The notes under the pieces were generated by a model that was not told the origin of the DNA, ran no database searches, and was given only the letters and a program-made list of their open reading frames with translations. This document shows, one piece after another, positions 1-10,900 of a stretch of DNA of 64,000 bases. The DNA lies in contig VUYV01000758.1 of the NCBI GenBank assembly GCA_008711295.1, positions 1 through 64,000 on the forward strand, read 5' to 3'. Source of the stretch: Anarhynchus alexandrinus (Eukaryota; Chordata; Aves; Charadriiformes; Charadriidae). A program made the position numbers and the translations under genes. The first letter of the stretch is position 1; each line of letters begins with the position of its first letter.

Positions 1-400
1 AAAAGGCCCGGCTGAGGGCAGGCCGCCTCACAGCGGCTGTTGCGGTGGGTGGGGTGAGGGGGGAGTTCGGCTGCGTGGGTCGGAGCGGGCGCCTGGCCGG
101 GCTCTGTGAGGGGCCGTCCCGCTGCTTATGGCCGTGTCCGTCCGGCTGTGAGAGGCTCTGAGCGCTCTGGGCTTGTCTGGAGGGGACTGGGGCCTGTCTG
201 CTGGGGGAGGCCCTCAGGAAGGGCCTGGCTGTGGGGGCGCCCCAGCTCAGGGCCCCCGGTTGAGGGGCTGCCCCCGTGGGGAGGGGGGAAGGCTGGTGCG
301 TGGCCCTTGCCCCTGGGAGAGGTGTCATCCAATGTTGGGGTTCTTCAGGGCTTCTCTCTGTTTTGGGGCACCTCCTGGGTGAGTCACAACCTGTGAGGGG
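1..400. other. G/C-rich left edge, possible CpG-island shoulder
   Basis: This stretch is strongly G-rich on the + strand, with many CpG dinucleotides in the first 170 bases and fewer after that. It may be the outer part of a CpG island or first exon/intron lying left of the window. No start codon with convincing coding sequence, no splice donor I would trust and no core promoter element were found, so a promoter is inference only. Confidence 0.3.
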
Positions 401-3400
401 TCTGGGGCTCACAGGGGTTGGTGCTCATTGCTGTCCCAGGGGAGCAGGGCTCGTCCTGCGTGAGGGACAGGAAAAAACCACCTATGGGCCTTTTGTCTCA
501 TGGCTTCTGAGGGGTTCTGTCATTTGGGGGAGAGGGTCTGGCTATTCTGCTGCTTCATATCTGTCAGGTGGAGAAGATGGAGCTCTGCAGAGATGAAAGG
601 CACTTGGTGTGGGCTTTTTTTATATGTTTGGGCTTTTTTTTAAGTGGTAAGTGCAAGGCGTGGTTGCTAGGTGCTCAGCCTGAACTGAGGGGATGAGCCA
701 TCTCCCGTTGCACAGAGCTGTAAATCTGCCTTGAAGCTGTCCCATGGGCAGAGTTCTGTTGTGGCTGCTCTGGCAACAGGATTTTCCGTATTACCCTTTG
801 GAAACATTTTCAAGCTCAGCCCAGCAGAGGCGTGAGAGGGCTTTGTGTTTCCACCGCTGGTGGCCCATGGGAAGAACTGGCCTTTGCTCCTCGCAGCAGG
901 CTGGGTGCCATCACACCTTCCTCCTGCTGTGGATGGGCTGCAGGATGGATGGAGGAGGCACCTTGTCTCTGGGGACTGGGGTTATCCTCTGACATGGGTT
1001 GCAGCCAACACAAAACTAAGTCCAGATCCTAGGTGCTGCCACACATTCCTAATGGCTGCGTTAACGAGGCTGTCCTGCTAATGCAGTGAGCAAGGGCTGG
1101 TGCTCGTGAAACTGGCTGGAGTGCAAAGTCTGTCCTTGTGTTTGGTCTGTGGGTGGAAGTTCAGACTGAAAAAAAACCTGAAATGTCAAGTGTGGGGTGT
1201 TGGGTGTGAGATGGCACTCACTGACCTCTGCTCCCTCCTCTATAGCTGCCACATCTTCCCCGTGTGTTTGGACACTAGTTACAGCCTCTCCTGGTCCATA
1301 GTCTCTGCACACCAGAAATGGCCAATGCCTTGTCTGTGATCTACTCGGCCGGCGCTGGGTGTGCGTGGGCCCCGAGCAAGAAAGATCATGTAGCAAAGGG
1401 CTTGATGTCTCATGGGGTGATGTGTTCTGAGCTCTCCTGGATGAGATTTCCTTTCCAGCTTAGACTTGCATCTCTTACTTTGCAATTACGCTCCATCATC
1501 TGCACTGTTGTTTGACTCATGCTTGGCCTGGGCTACCAAGAGAGAAATAGCCATGGAGTCCAAGTGAAGAAAGACCCGTGCTCCATCTTCTTTCCCATCT
1601 GCTGCCCTGTGCTGAATCTGAGGGCTTTGCCAGGCCCTTTTATCTGAATTAAAATTGCCTCTTTGTTTCCGTGAGTGCAGGAAAGCAGGCTGCAGTTTCA
1701 GCCCCGCGATGTAGCGCAGGTACCAACCAGAGGAGGCAGAAGATAACACGTTTTTGCCTTTAGGGGCTGCTAGAAGCTGGTGAAGAGCAGCTGTGCTCGT
1801 GGCGTCAGGGAATTAGCACAGCGTGAGTTTGTGTACAGGCACGTAAGAGTTGTGTGTGCACATGGAACAGAGGTAACATGGCACGTGGGGCTTTAATTTC
1901 ACTGTTATCCTGTTTTGTGTTGCCTTAGTGCAGTTCTCTCCAGATGCTCCATCAGAAATGTCTTTTGGGAGGAGCTGGGAGCCCCGTAAAGTGCTTTTGC
2001 TGTTGCCAAGGGTGGGCAGGTTGCATGATCAAGCCAGGCTGATGTGAGAAGAGCTTTTGGCTGATTGGGTATTAATTAGTTTTGGAGTGAAATATGAGGA
2101 ATGCGAAATACTATTTTAAGCTTCAGCTTGGCTGAGGGAAGGAAGGAAGGAAATGAGGCCCTGGGGGTTAATGAAATGATTTCACTGATGTTTTTGCGGG
2201 GCAATAAGCCTGGAGTCAGAGTGCTTTTGCCTCGCTGTACTCAGTTGAGGTCACAGACTTTCGCGTTTAATCCCTTCTCAGGGCACTGGCTGGGCGGTTT
2301 TATGAGGCTGAGCCTCGGGCAAGCTTCCCAACAGACCCTGGCGAAGGGTCTGAGAGCAGAGCATGAAGCCCCTGAGGTCACCAGCTCTGCCGCAGCCTCT
2401 TGGGCACTGAATCGGAGCCAGCGTGTGTGTGTTGTGCATCCACACAGCTGCTCCTGCCGATGCGATGGGGGCTTGGCCACACACGGCTGAGCAGCTTGAT
2501 GTTCACCCGTGGTTGCTGGAGGATGTATATGAAGGAAGTCAGGGGAATCTCTGCTAGGTGTGGAGAGGTGCTGCTCGTGTTGGCTGCGTTAGCTTTTCAC
2601 CCCTTGCTGTAATCGGGTCATACTGAGGTTGGAAGCGGGGCCAGGGGAGCGAGGAGCTGCGAAGCCTGCATTGCGGCTGCCTGAGCTGGACGGCTTTCGT
2701 GGGCGAGTATAGTGCTTGGATGGCCAGAGCTGTCGCTTCAACATCCTTCAGCAGCGTTAAAGCAGCTTTGAAGAAAACCAATACCCAAGGATACACTGGG
2801 AAAGGCCAAGTCAGGAAAAAAGGAAAGGTTGATTACAGGAAAGTGTGATATATATACAGGGAGAACTAAGTCAGAGAAAGTTCAGCTATTTCAATGTCCA
2901 AGTTAAACAAGACACATGTATTAATGAAAATACCCCTTCCATGGGCTCCTGCACAAAAAAGTTGGATGTGTCAAGCCCCTGGTTCTGGCTACTACACCCA
3001 GGCGTTAGCTGAAAAATGAGGTTCTGTAGCAGCCCCAAGAGGTCACCTCCACAGCTGCAGCGGGGTGAGAGCAGGGATAGAAATTTGGGCTGGTCACATT
3101 TGTTTGGATGCCTTTCATAGCAGTGCAGTAGTGTTCTGACAACCTTTGCTGGTTAATCATGTAAATAGGCAAATGCCACAGGAGGCAGGTGTGAGATTTG
3201 CAGCTGATGTATGGGCAGGGTAGCTAGAGCTGGAAGTGAACCATCGGGCCCTATCCATCTTCTGGTCAAAGCAAAATCCATTCCTCTTGTCTATTGTCTA
3301 CTCTTTTATCCGGTCTTGTTTTCAAAGCCCGGTGCAACAGAGCTTCCAGCAAAGGAGACTATTCCCATCGCTCATAAATCTACTATCAGGAAGCTGTTTC

Positions 3401-5945
3401 CAAGATTAAAGCTTAAATGTTTCCCCTCTCTAGTTTCATGCCCCGGCTCCCAATTCCCTCCCTGCTATAATCACCAGGTCTCGGTTTCCTCCCAGCAGCT
3501 GGAGGTTCATGTGGACGCATGCTGGGGTCTCCATACCCCACACCAAGACCCCAAAGGCCATCGTGCCACGTCTACCCCAAGAATACCTGTGGTGGGACAC
3601 TTTGGAAACGGGGTGTGCTCCTCCAACGCTTGTAAATGGCTGAGCCAGGCTTTGGGCAGGCGATTGTGTTGTGGCGTTTAGAAAAATATCTCTTGCCGTA
3701 GTTCCCTCTTGGCTAGTTTTTAAGAGCTGCTCAGAGCGCTGACTTAGCGTTTGGCCCATGGATGGAGCAGTTAAAGGTCATTATTTGGGCAAGGCCTGTG
3801 TGTTTTTTGGGACAAGCTGTCAGTGCACTGGAAGTGGACTGGAGTTGAGGTCTGTTGTGGATATCTTACTACCTATGGTGGGAACGATCGTTTCTGAAAC
3901 TGCGGTGATAAGCCATGGTGGCGAGGCCTTGGATCTGCAAAATCTACATGGTGTGTGGGCAGGGATTTCCAGTGGAGGAGGGAGTGAGGGAAGGAAACAC
4001 GCAAGATGTCTGGGCTCACGTGGGAGCGAGGGAGCAGTGTGGGATCCCAAGTCTCTTGGCTGTGGCACTCAGCCCTTCATTAGTAAAGCTTGGAGAAGAC
4101 CCCAAGTCTTTTCATCAGACCCTAAAATAAGACGAAGCCAAGGCACCAGTCACGGGAGAGGCTGATTTCTTGGCAGAGGCTCCTCTGCGTGATGGAAGAG
4201 GCAGGATGTGGCTTTCCCCAGCGCCCCTGGGCACGGAAGCAGGGGAAGGTCCCAGTTCTCCCATTCCAGGAACTCTGGGGGGCTTTTCACAGCAGCGTTT
4301 GATGTCCCTCCCAGCCTTCACTGCCCTTGACCCTGCCATTTCTAGGGCCATTTTGGGGCAGCTCCTTGGGTTGGTAGGGGGAGAGGCTCCTGAGAGCATC
4401 CCAACCTCCCCTGTCACCTGAGGTCACCCCATCACTTCTCCGTACTGGCTAATCCCCAGCGGTTCGGTCCTCTGTTGGCACTTCAGGGGAGTTGAGGATC
4501 TGGACAGGAAAGGTGCTTGCCTTCAGCCCTTTAGCTGGCCTCTTCTAATGCCCTGTACCACCAGATAACATCTTTTGTACGTTTTTGATTTTTATTTTTA
4601 CATGAAAAAGCAACACTGAGATTTCCTCCTGACATTTAACTCAGTCAGTAAGTGACAAACAGAATAAACATTGCTGTTTCACTGGGACAAAGGCTCCAAG
4701 ATCCTGCTGCGACTAAAATGTTTCATCATTTCCGAAGTGAAATGTTTCATTTAGAAAAAAAAAAAAAGAACTAAAAATGACACGTTTCAATGTTTTTCTA
4801 ATTATTTTCTCCATTTTGGCTGAAGCTATTAGTCAAATTTGGCCCCACCTCGCAAATAGTTTTGGAACCTTCCAAAACTTCTATTTCGGTGACTTTTCCC
4901 GTCATTGATCTGATCTCTGCCCTGCTTGCCAGCGCAGTGCATGTTCCCATTCACCCCTAGGCGCTTTCCTTTCAGCTTTGCTGCTGGGATCTGCTTTGGC
5001 ACCCCAGTACCGTGACTCCTGCAGCCGCCTGCCTTCCCCTGGGCGGACTGGGGCTGCCTCTGCCCTTTCCCATGGTGGATGTATGTCGAAACGCACATGT
5101 GTGCGTTGGGTGTTCTTGTGTGCTCACGCCATAAGGCTCTTGCTCATCTGTGTCTCTCTCTCTTACATGTGGATGGAGCCGCGGTGCCACGTGGTGATGG
5201 CACAGGATCTTTTTCGGAAGGCTGCTCCCGTGCTATCCTAGCAGTTGCACCCTCTGACGTAACCTGGGCTGATCCTCCATGCCAAGTCCCTCCTGGTCGC
5301 TGGCACGACATGTTTGTTGGATTCCAGGTGAGCAATGTTTTTCTCCCCAAAACCTGGCTGCTATGAGTGTGTTGCTTTTGCGGCTCAGCAGCAGTCCTGG
5401 AAACGAGCTGGGGAGCTCACAAACCAAGGAATGGCGAACAAGCTGGGATCTTCGCTGTTGCCTGTTTGTCCTCGTGCCTGCTCTGCCTGCATGAGTCAGA
5501 GGAACAACATCTGTTGATTTTTAGGGTCACAGATGGCTTTGTTTAGCTTGTTAATCGTGAGCATGGCCTGTGACTGACACATGGCCGCTTTCAGTAGCGG
5601 GTACTGAGGCTTAGAAGGCTGAAGCACATTCTTCTGTTGGTTGGTTTTGGACCTTATCTCGCATCCACCGTGGTTTACTCCATGCGGTGGCCCAGGGAAC
5701 TGCCCTGCTTGAGGGCAGATGTTGCTCCAGGCCTAGTGGAGAGGTGGCAGAGCCCCGTCCCTCTCCTCACCCTTGTGCACTACTCAGCCTCAGGACGAAG
5801 GCTCTGCAGCACCATCGAAAAATACAGTGCCTTTCAGAGTGCTGAATTTGTGTTGAATTTTGAAGCCAGTTGTTTCTTAGCATCCTTTTGTTCACCTGTC
5901 TTCCTGAGGCACCCGAATAAGGGGCTGCTTTGAATTGCCTCTCTC
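401..5945. other. Unique noncoding sequence, no gene seen
   Basis: No recognisable exon, RNA gene or interspersed repeat. Open frames here are short (about 160 codons at most) and match no family I know. Local features: a GGAA run near 2137-2152, an A-rich patch at 2815-2960, and an AT-rich island at 4570-4860. That island holds an AAATGTTTCAT direct repeat (4716-4726 and 4740-4750), a short A run and a CTAATTA motif near 4800. It could be a small regulatory element, but nothing proves it. Confidence 0.45.
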
Positions 5946-6036
5946 CTGATCCCTTCTACGTATGAGTTGGTTGTTGAGCCTGTAACTTTGGGACAAGCAG
6001 ATACTGCTAAAGATAAGCAGGGTAGGTCACTCATGC
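5946..6036 (-). repeat. Left arm of a 91-bp inverted duplication
   Basis: This arm is the reverse complement of 7543-7633 over all 91 bases with one mismatch (C in CTACGTATG here, T in the partner when read on the same strand). Similarity ends abruptly at both edges, and neither the flanks nor the start of the spacer match. Read on the minus strand it is open and starts with ATG, giving a 30-residue stretch beginning MSDLPCLSLA. I recognise no repeat family, and no target-site duplication lies outside the arms. It could be an inverted duplication from template switching, the terminal inverted repeat of an unknown DNA transposon, or an inverted copy of an exon. Confidence 0.9.
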
Positions 6037-7542
6037 TATTTCCTTCACTCACTCGGTCCTCTTCAGCATCCTGCTGGAAATATGGATTTACAAGAAAAAA
6101 AACACCCTGTAATTTCATTTAGTTTTGGAAAAATAAAATCTCAGTGCTAGTTTTATCCAAAGCCCTTCCTAGCGTCTAATTTTTTGCAGACCAGAGTAGA
6201 TGTATTTTTTTCTTCCTCCTCCTGACTAGAAGGTAGAGAGGACTCATGCAATGTCATCTAAACTTGGAGCAGCCTATAATGCAGCAGTTGAGGTTTCGCA
6301 AAATTAGAACCATCCCCAGTTTTCCCCTGTCTCTCGGTATGATGGTGTGCCAGTTTTTCATCCTGTCTTTGTTCTGGAAGACTCAACATATGCCTGAACA
6401 AATGAGCATTGGAGGCAGTTGCCCATGCCTGCCTTGAGTGAGAGATGCTCCTGTGTGTGGCAAGGACCTTGCCCAGCTGATGGGGGGTCCCCCTTTGTCG
6501 TAAGGGATTTGTAGCCAGACAGTTTCATTTCTGTGCCACTCCAGGCTGCTCAGAGGTGTCTCGGGGGGATCGCGTTAGCGCAGTGACTGCAGCGTTTCTG
6601 CACCGGTCGCTTGCATCAACTGCAGAGCACATGCTTGGCCAGTGTCACTGTAACTTAAAGGCTGGCTTAGCACTTTCATGAAAGAGGCAGCTGGGGACGT
6701 GGTCCCACGCAAATGAGTGGGAAAAGAGGCAAGGGAACAAGCAGTGTTGTCCCCAGAAAATTTTTACTGCTTTTGAGAGGGAAAGATGTCACTTCCCTCT
6801 TCCTTCCCACAGCACAAGGGAGAGTGAGTGAACTGGCTTTGGTTTAGCAGTCCTAATAAATATCATATGCGAGCTTTAGGGTGCTTATACAGGACAAACC
6901 ATCCCTTCTGGCTTTTTGCTGCACTCGAACAGCTGCTGGCAGCTCCGCTCAGGCTGTTGGAGGGTGAAGGAATAGCAGCACTGAGAGCAGCCATTAGCTT
7001 TTTCCAAGTAGACCTTGGCAATCCCTGGGATGTGAAAAGTCCAGAAGAAAGCAGATGGGCTTTGGCTGAGGTCTTGGAGCCTGAACGTGAGCTGTGCTAC
7101 CAGAACTCACTGTACTGGTAGGGAAGCGAGGAGATTGCGATGTTTGCAATGAGCCTTGACACTCCCCTTCCTGAACTGGAAAACTTCCTGCCCATTTGTT
7201 TCTCCCCCTCTACCCCCGTATCCCTTCTCAGCAGGGACTAATACACTTGCTTTCTAGGCTGGCTTCATACTGACACGAGATTGCATCTGCGTGTATCGGT
7301 ATGTATGCTCCCTCCCCCTGCTAACGACGGTTGAATCCCTTGGCTAATTTCAGCACCGTTTGGCAGAGAGGAGATGTCTCAAAAGCACTGAATTCCGGCA
7401 AGTTTCATAGGGGTGGCTGGTTCAGTTTGGCACCCGAATTTGTGCCCCCTGTAAGGGGTGTTGGGCGGTTGGCCAGCGGGCAGAGCGGGAGCTCAGTTGG
7501 CACATACGGCTCCAGAGCCAGCAGCAGCGTACTCCAGTGCCT
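6037..7542. other. 1,506-bp spacer between the inverted arms
   Basis: If the arms were the ends of a transposon, this interval should hold a transposase or its remains. The longest open frame inside is only about 97 codons (6828-7121, +). I see no DDE-type, hAT or Tc1-like motif. A non-autonomous element or a simple inverted duplication is therefore more likely. The rest looks like ordinary unique sequence. Confidence 0.6.
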
Positions 7543-7633
7543 GCATGAGTGACCTACCCTGCTTATCTTTAGCAGTATCTGCTTGTCCCAAAGTTACAGG
7601 CTCAACAACCAACTCATACATAGAAGGGATCAG
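7543..7633 (+). repeat. Right arm of the 91-bp inverted duplication
   Basis: Inverted partner of 5946-6036, with 90 of 91 positions identical. On the + strand it starts at GCATGAGTGACC and ends at GGGATCAG. The strand carrying the ATG-initiated 30-residue frame is + here and - in the left arm. Inside it TTATCTTTAGCAG resembles a weak splice acceptor, but no GT donor follows at the arm edge, so an exon reading is not supported by splice sites. The high identity means either recent origin or gene conversion between the arms. Confidence 0.9.
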
Positions 7634-7895
7634 ATATAGGGTGATGAGGGGCACCACAGGGGATACCTGGGGGGAGTATGTATGTAGGGAGGGTGTATGC
7701 ATGTGTGAGATGCAGCATTGCTGCAGCGCAGGGGCTACAACGGGTATGGGAAGGAGCTGTGATTATTGATGTGTGAGGAGAGATTTAGGATCTATAGGAT
7801 ATCGGTCCATAAGGGCTTCTCCCACTCCTAGTACAGCCCCTGCTCAGCAAAGTGGTGGAGGACAGGTTCCACGTTAAATGTGCAAATGGCTCTAT

Positions 7896-7953
7896 GGATT
7901 TATTTAAAGCAAGGTTAAATTCTTAGTAATATAACCTTGCTTTAAATAAATCC
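7896..7953. repeat. Perfect hairpin: 22-bp stem, 14-nt loop
   Basis: Left arm 7896-7917 starts GGATTTATTTAAAGC. Right arm 7932-7953 starts TAACCTTGCTTTAAAT. They are exact reverse complements, separated by 14 bases, and pairing stops at both sides. It lies 262 bp to the right of the 91-bp inverted arm. The size fits a small hairpin RNA precursor in principle, but perfect pairing and AT richness fit a fold-back or template-switch palindrome better. No promoter, terminator or mature-strand asymmetry is visible. Confidence 0.85.
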
Positions 7954-10900
7954 CTGAAAGCCAACCGAAAGTGAGTCAGGGGTAGGTAGCCAGATCCTGT
8001 TCGTGCCAGTTTTGACCTACGAGGCAGCATTGCTCAAGCAGCGCAAGTCTGTCCAGCTGTAAAACTGCTCTTCCACAGCATCGTTCAGTTTTAAGAACAG
8101 GTGAAGATTTTTCCAAAGCTTTACATTAAGGAACAGGGTGCCCTTGCTTGGTTAAAGGTAGAATCATGATTCTCTAAGCGCTATTGAAAAGCTCACTCTG
8201 TTTCTCCCCACAAAAGCTCTGTGTTTTCCCCCTCCTTTCTCCTGCCCCAGGAGGTGTTCTGCACCAGGCAGCGTTCGCTGAACTTGGCTCCGGAGAGTCC
8301 GTCTCCCTGCAGCTGCTTTTTCTGCTGCATCTCTGCAAATCATCAATATTCATGTGCTTCATCGGCAGAGCCTCTAAAGGGCTCTGGAAATCTGGAGCAG
8401 GATCCAGTGCTGGAAAAATCTTTCCTGTGTGGGGTCAGGGAGAATCGGGCTGTGTGTTTGCCACGAGAGGGGGTTATGAGCCTGCGAGAGCCCAGGAGGA
8501 GTGGGTGCTGAGGGTGCCGTGGCTCAGGGAAGGGTGCCCTGACAGGTCCTGGCTGGAATGAGCATCACCCTCCAGCTGCACTGAGCAGCTTTGTTGTGTG
8601 CTTCAGCCTTCTCGGGCCACCCTGGCGTGCAGCCTTGCCGCAGGGATGGGTTGCAGAAGGCGACTTTATCTCGTTCTGCAGACTTTGCTGCAGCTTCATC
8701 CCATTTTCCCTGCGAAGGATGGGATGACAGTGGATTAAGATGCGATAAGGCCCGATAAGTGCTGATGGATGGTTAAGCAGGATGGTGTTTAGCAGGAGTT
8801 GCGGCATCTGCTGCAAGGCGAAGGGTGAGACAGAAGCACATTTGGCAGGGAGGAGCTCAGGCCTCCTTGTCTGCCCACAGGGTCTTGCTCCCAGATGACC
8901 TAGTGTGGGAGAGCTAAAGCAGGTGATTTTCCCGACTGCAGTCGGGGTAAGGAATGCTTCGCACACCCTCCCTCCTCTCTAGTCCAGTTAAGCAGCACTT
9001 CCCTTGAACGTATTTTCCCGTGAGCTGCCTCCACTGCTCTGTACCGTTCTCTCCTTTGCACTGATGCAACTATTTGTGTGATTGCGGAAAAACAGTTTGA
9101 GGAACTGATCTGGCTGATCCTTTTTATTTTTGTCCCCCTTTCCCAGGACAGGAATATTTCCTTCACATGTGTTGCTTGAGCATGTTGTGTTCTGGGGTCT
9201 GAGCTAATCTGCCTGCAGCCAACAGAACTGAAATTAAATTATCCTACTGTATTCTCTTGTGCCTTTCTCTGCTGTCATATAAAAAGCCCTGTTTTCTCCT
9301 GCTAGGTGACCTCTGAGTTGTTGAGGTGGATACATGCACAAAGAGCTTAGATAGGTTGTTTGGTTTCAGCTTGAATACTGACGGGGAATTGGGAGGCCTG
9401 GGGTTTATTCTGTTGTCTTCTGGGGTTTCTCTGTTGCTTTCTTCCACTGTTTTGCAGCCTTTGTGCTCACTTGCAAAGACTAAATTGCTAGAGCAAGGGC
9501 TTGGATGTTTGAATATCCTCCTGGGTGGGATATTCTCTCCCACCATCAGAGAAGGTGCAACAGAGAACGTAGAAAAGGACACTAATTAGGAAATCCTCTT
9601 TCTTTGAGGGGGAAAAATACTTAACACTCATGGACTTTAAATTTTGGACTCAGTTTTGCGATTTCCTGTCATCTACCCTGTGCCTTTGTGAACCCAATGA
9701 TTTCTCAGCCAATGAACCACTTTAAAGAAAGAACTGGTCCAGGGAGGGCTATGAATGAGTTCAGAAACCAGCCTGGCCCATGAACTTCTCGTTCTGCCAC
9801 AGTTCCCATTTAAACCTCCTATTCCTGCCCTGAGGCCACTGCCAATGGCTTCAGTACAGCATTAAGTGTTTGGAGGCTACATGGTGGGCTGGATGGGTTC
9901 AGAAGGAAAAGAAATCTGCTGCCAGACAGGGATAATTAGCCCCGACAGTGCCCAGTCCTGGTCCTAGGGCAGCACTGCAGGCAGTTGTACTGAGGGGGGA
10001 ACACAGGTGTGAGATGCTCCATCACATGTGGAGAACCTGTAGAGGCTTTTTGAGTATTCATAGTGGAACAAGAATTGGGCGTCCTTTCAAAGACCTGGTT
10101 TTCCTCCTCTGTGCTGCAGCCTCTGTGTTCTTTTGGCTCCAGTGTTTGTTTAATTTGCTCCTGCTCCAGAGCCTAGATTGTCTCCAACAATGTCTTACTC
10201 TGTGGCCCTGCCACAGCAAGGTCCTGCTCTCATTTTGGATGTCAGGACACTAATTTGATATTTGCCTTCCCCACTACGGGGCCTTTTGCTCGTGATTTGA
10301 AGCCTTGGGAACGGTAGAGGTTCTGGGTCTGTGGAGTCAGGCCGGGAACATGCTGTGTAGTTGCAGCATTTGCAGTTGAATTCTTCTGTGAAGTATCCTT
10401 CATGGTCTGTCTGCTGCACAGAGATGAGTAATAGTCCCCAGTTCCCATCCATCAAACATAATTAGGTCCATTTCCTAACGAGCCCTCAGACTGCTCAAGT
10501 GGGAGATGAGAGGAAGACAGAGCACCTTGTCAACGGGCATCGCTTCCAGGAAGGAGAACCAACAGCCTCTTCCACGGTGCTGGGGCTGGCTCCAGGGTGG
10601 GTTGCAGAATCCCGGTTGCTGGACCAACAAACAGCCCAGGAGCCCAAATGTCTGCTCAAAAAGGTTAAAAGCCCCAAGTGATGAAAACCTTAGGGGTCAG
10701 GATGAAATCAGGTACTCACTGATGCTTTGTGCTCTTCTGCGCCAGCGTGCCCAGTGTTGCAGTCCTGACCAGTGACCTGGATTTCTGCTTCCCATAAACT
10801 GGGGGATCCTGGGCAAATATTGTAATGTTTTTCCCTGAAGTGGCTGTAGTTTATATTTCCTGAGAAAGGATTTGTTTTTTAGAAGATATCAATTAAAATA

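Noticed and set aside
5908..7439. GGCACCCGAAT at 5908-5918 and 7429-7439, resembling a lysine-tRNA primer binding site of retroviruses
   Set aside because: The match is imperfect, the two copies are not placed symmetrically around the inverted arms, and no long terminal repeats or retroviral frames are present.
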